From: Xanthomonas campestris pv. phormiicola
GTDB lineage: Bacteria > Pseudomonadota > Gammaproteobacteria > Xanthomonadales > Xanthomonadaceae
Direction of reading: 5' to 3'
Assembly (NCBI GenBank): GCA_025666215.1
Contig: CP102593.1
Span: 3,981,001-4,045,000 of the forward strand
Length of the DNA stretch: 64,000 bases
In this document: piece by piece, positions 37,687 to 48,364 of the stretch
How positions within the stretch are numbered: position 1 is the stretch's first letter
Layout of the letters: each line of letters begins with the position of its first letter
Program-made: the position numbers and the translations under genes
The notes under the pieces: model-generated
Database searches by the model: none
Seen by the model: only the letters and a program-made list of their open reading frames with translations
Told to the model about the DNA's origin: nothing

Positions 37687-37737
37687 GCCGGATACGCCGC
37701 GCGCCGAAACAACCGCTTCCCCACTCCTGGAGACACC

Positions 37738-38763
37738 ATGAAAGCCGTCGCCCTGACCCACTATCTGCCGATCGACGATCCTCAGTCGCTGTTCGATACC
37801 GATGTACCCACCCCGCCCGCGCCCACCGGCTTCGACCTGCTGGTGCGGGTGGAAGCGGTGTCGGTCAACCCGGTCGACACCAAGGTGCGCGCACCCAAGC
37901 CGCAGGTCGAAGCGCAGCCCAAGGTGCTGGGCTACGACGCCGCCGGCGTGGTCGAAGCGGTCGGCGCCGAGGTCGAGGGGTTCGAACCCGGCGACGAGGT
38001 CTATTACGCCGGCGACATCACCCGCGCCGGCAGCAACGCGCAGTACCAGCTGGTGGACGCACGCATCGTCGCGCGCAAGCCGGCGACGCTGGATTTCGCG
38101 CAGGCCGCGGCGTTGCCGCTGACCACGCTGACCGCCTGGGAACTGCTGTTCCAGCGCATGCCGTTCGACTTCGACGACGAGCGCAATCGCGGCCGCCGCC
38201 TGCTGGTGATCGGCGGCGCCGGCGGGGTCGGCTCGATCGCGATCCAGCTGGCGCGGCACGCCGGCTTCGAGGTCATCGCCACCGCCTCGCGCCAGCAGAC
38301 CCGCGACTGGTGCCTGCAGCTCGGCGCGCAGCACGTGATCGACCATCGCCAGCCGCTGGCGCCGCAATTGCAGGCGCTGGGCATCGCACAGGTGGATGCG
38401 GCGCTGAACCTGGCCGACACCGATCGTTACTGGGACGCGCTCGGCGACCTGGTCGCGCCGCAGGGCCATGTCGGCCTGATCGTGGAACCGGCCGGCGCGC
38501 TGCGCATCGGCGATCCGTACAAGGCCAAGTGCATCGGCATCCACTGGGAAATGATGTTCGCGCGGGCGCGCTTCAAGACCGCCGACATGATCGAGCAGCA
38601 CCGGATCCTGGCGCGCGCCGCCAGCCTGATCGATGCCGGCGCGTTGCGCACCACGCTGACCGAGACGCTGGCGCCGATCGACGCGGCCAATCTGCGGCAG
38701 GCGCACCGGCGGCTGGAATCGGGCAGCACCATCGGCAAGCTGGCGCTGGCCGGCTGGGGCTGA
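37738..38763 (+). CDS. Zinc-type alcohol dehydrogenase/quinone oxidoreductase family protein
   Basis: A 341-residue medium-chain dehydrogenase of the quinone-oxidoreductase branch: GroES-like N-terminal domain (VNPVDTKVRAP), cofactor domain with VIGGAGGVGSIAIQLA. The four-cysteine structural zinc loop of true zinc alcohol dehydrogenases is absent, which fits a NADPH quinone or enone reductase. It lies 51 bases behind the aldo/keto reductase and ends the LysR-linked operon. The substrate is not predictable. Confidence 0.9.
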   Translation: MKAVALTHYLPIDDPQSLFDTDVPTPPAPTGFDLLVRVEAVSVNPVDTKVRAPKPQVEAQPKVLGYDAAGVVEAVGAEVEGFEPGDEVYYAGDITRAGSNAQYQLVDARIVARKPATLDFAQAAALPLTTLTAWELLFQRMPFDFDDERNRGRRLLVIGGAGGVGSIAIQLARHAGFEVIATASRQQTRDWCLQLGAQHVIDHRQPLAPQLQALGIAQVDAALNLADTDRYWDALGDLVAPQGHVGLIVEPAGALRIGDPYKAKCIGIHWEMMFARARFKTADMIEQHRILARAASLIDAGALRTTLTETLAPIDAANLRQAHRRLESGSTIGKLALAGWG

Positions 38764-38771
38764 GCGGCTGA

Positions 38772-41054
<2,283 letters not shown>

Positions 41055-41170
41055 GCGAACGCTGCGCCCGAGCCTGGGCGCGGCTGCTTCTCCCATCGAG
41101 GAAGTAGCCACACAGGGCGCGAGAGGGGATGGCGAAGCCGCGTGCATGCCTAGCGATGCCTTGCACCGTA

Positions 41171-41207
41171 CCCTCACCCCAACCCCTCTCCCGGGGGGAG
41201 AGGGGCT
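41171..41207. repeat. Dispersed palindromic element (CCCCAACCCCTCTCCC type), copy 1
   Basis: CCCTCACCCCAACCCCTCTC leads into a perfect stem, CCCCTCTCCC (41183-41192) with GGGAGAGGGG (41196-41205). An almost identical block lies at 54754-54790. It sits in the 220-base gap between fadH and the MFS gene, about 70 bases upstream of the latter's start. Confidence 0.8.
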
Positions 41208-41274
41208 AAGCGCGCCTCTGCAATGCGATGGCATATTTCTCCGCTTTGTCGCGTTGCTCAGGTATATCGACGCG

Positions 41275-42615
41275 ATGAGTCCGCCTCCGTCCCGCCCCGC
41301 CCCGCACGACCCCACGTCGTCGCCGGTGGCGCTACCGTTGTCCATGGCCGGCCTGCAGGCCTACGCGCTGGCGCATTTCGGCAAGAGCCTGCTGTGGTAC
41401 GCCGGCGAACTGCTGCTGATCTATTCGCTGACCGAACACGCCGGACTGGATGCGACCGCCGCCGGGCTGGTATTGGCGCTGGGCCTGCTGGTCAGCGCGG
41501 CGATCGGCCTCGGCGCCGGCTGGAGCCTGCGCCGGCAGCTGCGTGGGGTGGCCAGCGTCGGGCGCCTGCAGTGGCGGGGCCTGAGCACGGCGGCGCTGGC
41601 GCTGCTGCTGGTGTTCGCCGCGCCGCTGCTGCCGGCGCCGCTGCGGCTGGGCTACGTGCTGGTGCTCAGCCTGCAGTTCCGCATCGCCTACGCGGTCTGC
41701 GACGTGGCGCAGAACACCTTGCTGAGCCTGGTGCGTTGGCCGTGGCGCGGCCACGACGGCGCCAGCGCATTGCGTCTGGCCGGCAGCAGCATCGCGGCGC
41801 TGCTGATCAGCGTGATCGTTGGCGCGATGCTGGCGCGCGGTGCCGACGGCGCGGCCTTCGCACTGCAGGCCAGTGCCCTGCTGGCCGCGGTGGCGGTGCT
41901 GTGCGCCTGGCATCTGCGACGGGTGCTCCTGGGTGATGGCGCACCGCTGGCGGGCGCCATCGCCGACGCACCGACACGCACCGAACCGGCGCCTTGCTGG
42001 CGCGCGATTCCCTGGCAGCCGCTGCTGCTGATCGCCGCGATCTCACTGACCCTGCCCGCCTTCACCAAACTGGCGCCGTACGTGGCCGCCTACGGCCTGC
42101 TGTCGCCGGACTGGGGCAGCGCGGTGCTGATCGCCTATGCGCTGGGGTCGGTGCTGGTGCAGCCGCTGGCCGCTCGGCTGGGCCGGCAGCATCCGCCGCC
42201 GCAACGGCTGGCCTGGCTCGGCGCGGCGCTGCTGCTGAGCGCGCCGCTGTTCGCGCTGGCGCTGCCGGCGCAGCCGCGCCTGAGCCTGCTGGCGGCCGCG
42301 TGCATCGGCGCGATCGGCGGCAGCGGCGGCCAAGTGGTCTGGGCTTGGCATGCGCAGCTGACCGCCGAACGCGCGGTCGCCCAGCACGCGCTGTGCTTCG
42401 CCGCGCTGGTGGCCAGCGCACAGGTGGCGCTGGCCGCCGGCATCGCCGTGATCGGGCTGCTGCTGGGCGCGGTGGACTACCGCGAGAGCCATTGCCTGCT
42501 GTTGCGCTGGGCGATGGCCGCCGGTCCGCTGGCCTGCGGTGCGCTGTGCCTGCTGCTGGCGCTGCTGTCAGGGCGCCGCCCGCTCAGGCGAAGAAGGCTC
42601 GCTGCAATGGCATGA
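41275..42615 (+). CDS. MFS transporter, GPH sugar-cation symporter-like
   Basis: A 446-residue protein with twelve predicted helices. The fold resembles the MFS_2/melibiose-carrier group (AYALAHFGKSLLWYAGELLLIY at the start, where a conserved Asp/Lys/aromatic pattern is expected), but I see no decisive substrate motif. I start at ATG 41275; the frame continues upstream through a dispersed repeat, which is unlikely to be translated. It converges on and overlaps the ROK regulator by 32 bases. Together with the TonB receptor beyond, it is probably the inner-membrane importer of an uptake locus. Confidence 0.75.
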   Translation: MSPPPSRPAPHDPTSSPVALPLSMAGLQAYALAHFGKSLLWYAGELLLIYSLTEHAGLDATAAGLVLALGLLVSAAIGLGAGWSLRRQLRGVASVGRLQWRGLSTAALALLLVFAAPLLPAPLRLGYVLVLSLQFRIAYAVCDVAQNTLLSLVRWPWRGHDGASALRLAGSSIAALLISVIVGAMLARGADGAAFALQASALLAAVAVLCAWHLRRVLLGDGAPLAGAIADAPTRTEPAPCWRAIPWQPLLLIAAISLTLPAFTKLAPYVAAYGLLSPDWGSAVLIAYALGSVLVQPLAARLGRQHPPPQRLAWLGAALLLSAPLFALALPAQPRLSLLAAACIGAIGGSGGQVVWAWHAQLTAERAVAQHALCFAALVASAQVALAAGIAVIGLLLGAVDYRESHCLLLRWAMAAGPLACGALCLLLALLSGRRPLRRRRLAAMA

Positions 42616-43705
42616 GCGCCGCGCCCAGGGTCACCGCGTCGCCCGCGGTACCCGCGATGCGCAGTTCCGGCAGCGGCGGCGCCAACCCATGCCGGTTGGG
42701 TGCACGCGGGATACGGATGCGTTCGATCAGGCGCTCGCCGATCGGCGCCGGCAGGCGCCCGCCGATGACGATCGCCTGTGGATCCAGGGTGTAGGCCAGG
42801 TACGCGCACAACTGCGAGAACGGCGCTTCGGCCAGCGCCAGCCAGGCGTCCACGCCCGGGCTGTGCGGGCCGATGTCGCCCAGCATCTGCTCCACGCCGG
42901 CGTAGTCCTGCCCCGCCGCGCGGACCAGCGCCAGCAATGCGTCCAGGTTCGGGTAGGCCATGCCGCCGACGGTCCAGATGCCGCCGAACTCGCCGGCATT
43001 GCCGCGATGGCCGCGGAACAGCCGGCCGTCGGCGATGATGCCGCCGCCGAAGCCGTTGGTCAGGTGCAGGTAGGCGAAATCGCGGCAGTCGCGGCCGACC
43101 CCGTACAGGCTCTCGGCCACCGCCGCCGCCGCGCCGTCGTTCTCCACCATGACCGCACAGCCCAGCGCGTCTTCCAGGATCGGACCCAGCTCGACCTGGG
43201 TCCAGTCCTCCAGCGCCGGTGGCCCGGCCATCTGCTGGCCCTGTCCGGTGAAGAAGGCCGAAATCGCCATGCCCGCGCCGACCACCCGCGCCGGATCCAC
43301 GCCGGTTTCGGCGAACAGCTCCTCGCGGAACCGCAGCAGCTGCGCCAGCACCGGGGCGCGCCGCATGTCGGCCAGGCCGACGCGGCGCTGGCCGCGCACC
43401 GCGCCGGCGAAATCGACCAGGGCCAGCGCCACCACGTCGCCCATGAGGCCGATGCCGAACGCGTAGGCGTAGTCCGGGGCCAGGCGCACATCGACGCTGG
43501 GGTTGCCGCGGCCTTCGGCGGCGCGCGCGCTGAGCTGCACCATCTTGTCCTGCACGAAGCCCTGCAGCAGGCGTGCGACCGTGGGCTGCGACAGGCCCAG
43601 GTCGCGACTCAGCACCGCCTGGGTCTGCACCCCGGCCTTGAACACACGGTCGAGCAACTGGCGGCCGCCGACGCTGACGCGTGGGGGGAAGTCGGCATGG
43701 AGCAT
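42584..43705 (-). CDS. ROK-family transcriptional repressor
   Basis: A 373-residue protein with an N-terminal winged helix (VLSRDLGLSQPTVARLLQGF, about 25-45) and a ROK sugar-kinase-like domain (AFGIGLMGDVVALALVDF; VENDGAAAAVAE; GFGGGIIADGRLFRGHRGNAGEFG). The ROK zinc motif with clustered cysteines seen in Mlc and NagC is missing, leaving only the GHRGNAGEFG stretch. It diverges from the TonB receptor across a 109-base AT-rich gap. It most likely represses the receptor and MFS genes until a sugar or sugar-phosphate ligand binds. The ATG at 43705 is chosen for the helix-turn-helix position. Confidence 0.88.
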   Translation of the reverse strand: MLHADFPPRVSVGGRQLLDRVFKAGVQTQAVLSRDLGLSQPTVARLLQGFVQDKMVQLSARAAEGRGNPSVDVRLAPDYAYAFGIGLMGDVVALALVDFAGAVRGQRRVGLADMRRAPVLAQLLRFREELFAETGVDPARVVGAGMAISAFFTGQGQQMAGPPALEDWTQVELGPILEDALGCAVMVENDGAAAAVAESLYGVGRDCRDFAYLHLTNGFGGGIIADGRLFRGHRGNAGEFGGIWTVGGMAYPNLDALLALVRAAGQDYAGVEQMLGDIGPHSPGVDAWLALAEAPFSQLCAYLAYTLDPQAIVIGGRLPAPIGERLIERIRIPRAPNRHGLAPPLPELRIAGTAGDAVTLGAALMPLQRAFFA

Positions 43706-43725
43706 GGGACGAAGCGGACCCCGCA

Positions 43726-43800
43726 GTGGACATGGCGCAACGCTAGCATGTGGACATAAAAATTTCATACATAGCAAATAGTATTAACTGCACATACTTT
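43726..43800. promoter_or_regulatory. AT-rich divergent promoter with repeated GTGGACAT
   Basis: The ROK/TonB-receptor gap is strikingly AT-rich from about 43745 to 43800 in an otherwise GC-rich window. GTGGACAT occurs twice, at 43726-43733 and 43750-43757, with a 24-base period; the second copy lies in the palindrome ATGTGGACAT. These are candidates for ROK operators; I could not assign -35 and -10 elements. Confidence 0.4.
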
Positions 43801-43814
43801 CTCTGGGGAGCTCC

Positions 43815-46310
43815 ATGCGTACCAACCATCCACACCGGAGCCTGCTCGCGCTGGCACTGTCTTCCGCTCTCGCCGCCGGCGCCCATGCCCAGGAGCCGCC
43901 GCAGGCACCCGCCGCCGACGCCACCACCACGCTGGATCAGATCGTCGTCACCGGTACCCCGCAGGGCCAGTCGCAGAAGGACGCACCGTTCGCGATCAGC
44001 GTGGTGTCCAAGCAACGCCTGGATCGCGCGGCGCCGAGCAGCAGCGTCGACATGCTGCGCGCCGTGCCCGGTTTCTCGGCCGAGCCCTCCGGCGGCCAGG
44101 GCGGCGGCCAGAACCTGTACGTGCGCGGCCTGCCCGCCGGCGGCTGGTACTACGTGCAGTACCAGGAAGACGGCATGACCCTGTTCGACGAGCCGCAGGA
44201 AAGCTTCTTCAACGTCGATACGCTGTTCTCGCTGGACATGATGACCGAGCGCCTGGAAGTGGTGCGCGGCGGCACCTCGCCGCTGTTCGCGACCAATGCA
44301 CCGGGCGGCACGGTCAACGCCATCACCCGCCACGGCACCGCCACGCCCGAGGGCGCGGTGCGCATGACCGTCGGCAGCGACGGCCTGCGCCGCGAGGACG
44401 CCTACAGTTCCGGCCCGCTGAGCGAGAACGTGCTGTACAGCATCGGCGGCTACCACCGCAGCGACGACGGCTTGCGCGAGACCGGCTACACCGCCGACAA
44501 GGGCGGCCAGTTGCGCGGCAACCTGACCTTCCTGATGGGCGATGCGATCCTCGACGTGGACGCCAAATATCTCGACGACCGCACCGCGTTCTACAACCCG
44601 ATTCCGCTGGACGATCCGCGCACGCCCTCGCAGTCGCTGTCGGCGCTGCTCGACGCGCTGGACGGCACCCTGCTGTCCAACGACCTGCGCCGGACCACGG
44701 TGCCGACCTTCGACGGCAACCGCATCCTGTCCCGCAACCTGGACCTGGCCGACGGCATCCACAACCAGGTCAAGCAACTCGGCACCCACCTGGAGTGGAA
44801 CCTGGACGACGGCCTGACCCTGAACAATCGCATGCGCTTCGTCGATGCCGAGGTGGACTACACCGCGCTGTTCTCCGGCGCCGCGCCGTCCGACGCGGCC
44901 GCCTACCTGTCCACCCAGCTCGGCCGCGCGCGCACCGGTTTCGGCAACCGCGTGGCCCGCGTCGGCTACGTCACCAGCGGCACCGGCACCGCCTACGACC
45001 CGGCCGGCGCCGACGGCCTGGTGCTGGAAAGCGGCCTGTGGAACGCACGCACCCACCTGCGCACCCTGTCCGACGATCTGCGCCTGAGCAAAGCATTCGA
45101 TGCATCGGCGCTCGGCCAGCACACCTTGACCGCCGGGGTGAACGTGCAGCACTTCGAATTCGCGCAGGATCGCCTGCAGAACACCGTGCTGACCACGCTG
45201 CAGAACAACGCGCAGCGCCTGGACGTGCTGGCCTACGATGCGGCCGGCAACGTGGTCGGCTCGGTGACCCAGAACGGCTTCGTGCGCTATGGCAACGGCG
45301 TGACTCGCGGCTTCGCCAACGGTACCTACCTGTCGCCGTACCTGTGGGACTCGGCCAGGTTCGGCCGCCTCGGCGTGGACGCCGGCGTGCGCTACACCCG
45401 CTACAGCGCCGACGGCGGCGTGTATGCCAACACCACGCGCAATCTCGGCAACCCCGGCACCCTGGCCGACGACAACGTCGGCGGCCTCAGCGGCGCGTTC
45501 AGCGCGCGCGAGGATCGCCGCCATGCCACGCAGTGGACGCTCGGCGCCGAGTTCGCGCTGACTCCGCAATTGCAGACCTTCGCTCGCTATACCAAGTCGC
45601 AGCGCCTGCCGCGATTGCAGAACGTCTACCAGACCCAGAACGCGGCGGTCACCGACATCGACCAGGCCGAGGCCGGCCTGCGCGGCGCCTTCGGCGATAC
45701 CTTCTCGTTCTCCACCGTCGGCTTCTGGAGCCGCTTCAACGACCTGTCGGTCAGCGCGATCGTGCTCAACGATGCCGGTGCGGTGCAGACCCTGGCGCTG
45801 GTCGGCAAGACCCAGACCTTCGGCCTGGAATCGGAATTCACCTGGCGTCCGTCGGCGTACTTCGGCGTGACCGGCTCGGCCACGCTGCAGGATCCGCAGA
45901 CGCGCAGCCTGGCCAATGCCACTACCGGCGTCAGCTACGGCGACCTGGACGGCAAGCAGATCGCGCGCATCCCCAGATTCATCGCCTCGCTGAGCCCGAC
46001 CCTGTACTTCGACATCGCCGGGCGTCCGCTGGAACTCTCGGCCACCGCCTACCGCATGGGCCAGCGCTACGTCGACTACACCAACGCCACCGCGCTGCCC
46101 GCCTACACCACCTACGACCTGGGCGTGTTCGCCCACCTCAGCGACAACGTGGAACTGCAGCTGCATGCGGCCAACGTGGACAACGGCACCGGCCTGACCG
46201 AAGGCAACGCGCGGGTGGACACGCTGTCCGGGCAAGGCACCGCCGAGGCGATCTATGCGCGACCGATCTTCGGCCGCAACTACAACGCGTCGCTGACCTG
46301 GCGGTGGTGA
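43815..46310 (+). CDS. TonB-dependent outer-membrane receptor
   Basis: An 831-residue receptor: signal peptide (1-25, ending AHAQ), TonB box region TLDQIVVTG at about 40-48, plug domain with LRAVPGFSAEPSG and VEVVRGGTSPLFATNAPGG-type segments, and a 22-strand barrel ending in W. It imports a scarce ligand across the outer membrane using TonB energy. Neighbouring ROK regulator, MFS transporter and phosphodiesterase argue for a sugar or glycerophosphodiester-like ligand rather than iron; no ferric-siderophore gene is near. The start follows a GGGGAG Shine-Dalgarno. Confidence 0.93.
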   Translation: MRTNHPHRSLLALALSSALAAGAHAQEPPQAPAADATTTLDQIVVTGTPQGQSQKDAPFAISVVSKQRLDRAAPSSSVDMLRAVPGFSAEPSGGQGGGQNLYVRGLPAGGWYYVQYQEDGMTLFDEPQESFFNVDTLFSLDMMTERLEVVRGGTSPLFATNAPGGTVNAITRHGTATPEGAVRMTVGSDGLRREDAYSSGPLSENVLYSIGGYHRSDDGLRETGYTADKGGQLRGNLTFLMGDAILDVDAKYLDDRTAFYNPIPLDDPRTPSQSLSALLDALDGTLLSNDLRRTTVPTFDGNRILSRNLDLADGIHNQVKQLGTHLEWNLDDGLTLNNRMRFVDAEVDYTALFSGAAPSDAAAYLSTQLGRARTGFGNRVARVGYVTSGTGTAYDPAGADGLVLESGLWNARTHLRTLSDDLRLSKAFDASALGQHTLTAGVNVQHFEFAQDRLQNTVLTTLQNNAQRLDVLAYDAAGNVVGSVTQNGFVRYGNGVTRGFANGTYLSPYLWDSARFGRLGVDAGVRYTRYSADGGVYANTTRNLGNPGTLADDNVGGLSGAFSAREDRRHATQWTLGAEFALTPQLQTFARYTKSQRLPRLQNVYQTQNAAVTDIDQAEAGLRGAFGDTFSFSTVGFWSRFNDLSVSAIVLNDAGAVQTLALVGKTQTFGLESEFTWRPSAYFGVTGSATLQDPQTRSLANATTGVSYGDLDGKQIARIPRFIASLSPTLYFDIAGRPLELSATAYRMGQRYVDYTNATALPAYTTYDLGVFAHLSDNVELQLHAANVDNGTGLTEGNARVDTLSGQGTAEAIYARPIFGRNYNASLTWRW

Positions 46311-46312
46311 GC

Positions 46313-47218
46313 ATGCGCTGCCGGAAACTGCTGATGGGTGCGGCGATCTGGCTGCCGCTGATCGCGGCGGCAGCGCCGTCGCTCCCCGAGCGCCTGCGCG
46401 ATCCGCATGGCGATACGCTGGTGGTGTCGCATCGCGCGTGCTGGAAGTTCGCCGCGGAGAACACCCTCGACGGCATCGCCGCGTGCATCGCGCGCGGCGT
46501 GGACATGGTCGAGGTCGACGTGCGCACCACCCGCGACGGCACGCTGGTGCTGATGCACGACGAGCGCGTGGATCGCACCACCGACGGAAATGGCGCAGTG
46601 GCCGACCTGGACGCGGCGCAGATCGCCGCGTTGCGCGTGCGTACACACGGTGGCGGCCGCAACAGCACACTCACCCACTGGCACCCGCCGACGCTGGCGC
46701 AGGCGCTGGCAACGGCGCGCGGCAAGGTACTGGTAAACCTGGACGTCAAGGCCGCCGCACTGGAGCAGATCATCGACGTGGTCGAGGCGGCCGGTGCACA
46801 ACGCGAGGTGCTGTTGAACGTACCGCTGGACGTGCCGCCGGCTGCGCTGCAGCGCGCGCACGCAGCCGGCATCGCGCTGCAGGTGCTGTACCTGCAGCGC
46901 GAAACCGCGCTTTCGCCGCAGCAGGCGCTGCGCCGCGCCGCCGCGCTGCGTCCGGCGGTGGTGCAGTTGATGTTCGACGACCCGGCAGTGTTGGACATCG
47001 CCCAACGCGAACTGGCGCCACGCGCGCGCCTGTTCGTCAACACGATGACCAACGACATCGCCAGCGGCCGGCCGATGCGGCTGTCGGCGAACTACACCGA
47101 CCAGCGCGCGCTGCGCGATCCGGCCAGCGTCTGGGGCGCGCTGCGTGCGCATGGGGTGAGCATGATCCAGACCGACGAGCCGCTGGCGCTGCAACGCTAT
47201 CTGCGCGCTGCGCAGTAG
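46313..47218 (+). CDS. Glycerophosphodiester phosphodiesterase family protein, secreted
   Basis: A 301-residue TIM-barrel phosphodiesterase. An N-terminal signal peptide (about 1-21) puts it in the periplasm. The active-site region reads SHRACWKFAAENTLDG where the family normally has HRG..PENT, so the Gly after His-Arg is Ala. The metal/acid motif VEVDVRTTRDGTLVLMHD follows, with both acidic residues and the second His. It would hydrolyse glycerophosphodiesters such as glycerophosphocholine. It starts two bases after the TonB-receptor stop, so the two are co-transcribed and probably act on the same ligand. Confidence 0.85.
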   Translation: MRCRKLLMGAAIWLPLIAAAAPSLPERLRDPHGDTLVVSHRACWKFAAENTLDGIAACIARGVDMVEVDVRTTRDGTLVLMHDERVDRTTDGNGAVADLDAAQIAALRVRTHGGGRNSTLTHWHPPTLAQALATARGKVLVNLDVKAAALEQIIDVVEAAGAQREVLLNVPLDVPPAALQRAHAAGIALQVLYLQRETALSPQQALRRAAALRPAVVQLMFDDPAVLDIAQRELAPRARLFVNTMTNDIASGRPMRLSANYTDQRALRDPASVWGALRAHGVSMIQTDEPLALQRYLRAAQ

Positions 47219-47824
47219 CCACCAGCGCGTATCACGCGGCAGCGCCGCCGGGTCCGCTGCCGATGCGCAGGCCACCGCCGCGGACCTGCCGCCGGTGCCG
47301 CAGCGCGCGACGCTGCCGGCGCAACGCCGAGTGCTGCAACAGCACAACCGCGCCTGCGCCGATGCGCATCTGGCGCAGCTGCAGCATGCTCGCGACGCCG
47401 ACCGCGTGGCATCGATGCCGCGCGTGGCCGTGGCGGTATCGCGGATCCGGCAAGCCGGCGTCACCATGCGCTCGCGACTGCCAGAGCCGGACGCTGGCGA
47501 AACGCCGGCCGCCGCAACCAGACGCAGGCCGACACAGGCGTGAAATCGCCCGCATTGCGGCGTGCTCGACCGGCCTGAGAGCGCCCACACCGGCAAGGAC
47601 CGTGAACCCTGTCAACAACCGGGGTTCAGTTGCGATTGGGGAAGCGGCGCCTATTGTGCGCGCCACTTCCGATCCGCCCATCTTGGTGGATCCGCCGGCC
47701 TCCAGATTTGCGCCGGCACCCGGGCGACCCGTGACAGGCCGCCTCCCCATGACGCCAAGCCGCATCGCCTTGCCGCGCCACCCGGTGCAGCCCCGATGAC
47801 GGCCCATACGGAGCAAGGAGTTAT
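47219..47824. other. 606-base stretch without a confident gene
   Basis: I see no repeat, terminator or recognisable product here. Only the doubtful frame at 47295-47543 has plausible codon use. Long minus-strand frames are Arg/Gly/His-rich and look like GC artefacts. The end carries the ribosome-binding site of the next gene. Confidence 0.5.
47295..47543 (+). CDS. Doubtful small ORF, possible gene remnant
   Basis: An 82-codon frame starting at GTG, rich in Ala, Arg and Gln, with third positions mostly G or C, as in real genes here. The same frame stays open at least 90 bases upstream, reaching back to the end of the phosphodiesterase gene, without a good start or Shine-Dalgarno. I recognise no domain. 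It could be the tail of a decayed gene, a small unannotated protein, or chance. No function is proposed. Confidence 0.2.
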   Translation: MPQRATLPAQRRVLQQHNRACADAHLAQLQHARDADRVASMPRVAVAVSRIRQAGVTMRSRLPEPDAGETPAAATRRRPTQA

Positions 47825-48286
47825 ATGAAACTGGCCTGGATACTCTGGTTGTCGCAGCTGTTGCCGCAACCCGCCGCCGATTCGCTGTGTTTGAGCACCA
47901 CCGTCTATCTGGAAGCGCGCGACCAGACGCTGCGCGGCCAGCAGGCCGTCGCCGAAGTGGCGCTGCGGCGCCTGGACAGCGGCCTGTGGGGCAACTCGAT
48001 GTGCCAGGTGGTCACCGCGCGCAAGCAGTTCGCGCCGGGACTGGTGAAACCGGGCACCGAATTGAAGAACGACGACGCCTGGGCCGATGCGGTCGACGTC
48101 GCCTTCGCCGCCGAGCGCAACTGGGCGTTGCCGCAAGGCCAGCGCAAGGAGATCGTGCCCGGCGCCAGCCATTTCGCCGCGCATGCGATCGCCAGCCCGA
48201 GCTGGCGCAACGCCTACCAGGTGGCGACGATCGGCGACCACACGTTCTACCGCGTGCAGAAGCTGCGGCCGCGCAACGCTTCCTGA
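47825..48286 (+). CDS. Cell wall hydrolase (SleB/Hydrolase_2 family)
   Basis: A 153-residue protein with a short hydrophobic N-terminus and the SleB-type lysozyme-like catalytic domain: LSTTVYLEARDQTLRGQQAVAEVALRR-type opening (the catalytic Glu lies in EARD) and CQVVTARKQFAP. It would cleave peptidoglycan glycan strands, in the periplasm or when exported. Translation start is firm: AAGGAG lies four bases before the ATG. A hairpin follows the stop. The small size resembles stand-alone catalytic domains of the family. Confidence 0.85.
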   Translation: MKLAWILWLSQLLPQPAADSLCLSTTVYLEARDQTLRGQQAVAEVALRRLDSGLWGNSMCQVVTARKQFAPGLVKPGTELKNDDAWADAVDVAFAAERNWALPQGQRKEIVPGASHFAAHAIASPSWRNAYQVATIGDHTFYRVQKLRPRNAS

Positions 48287-48318
48287 CCCGCGTCGCTGCA
48301 CTGTCGCCAACTGCACGC

Positions 48319-48345
48319 AGGGCCGGGTACGCTTCCCGGCCCTTT
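48319..48345 (+). terminator. Hairpin terminator after the cell wall hydrolase gene
   Basis: AGGGCCGGG (48319-48327) pairs perfectly with CCCGGCCCT (48335-48343) across a seven-base loop and is followed by TT. It lies 33 bases after the hydrolase stop, before the GST gene. Confidence 0.6.
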
Positions 48346-48364
48346 GTCCGTGTGGAGTGCTGCC

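Noticed and set aside
43743..46670. 975-codon frame antisense to the TonB receptor
   Set aside because: Low-complexity Ala/Val/Gly/Gln protein with no motif; the receptor on the plus strand explains the region.
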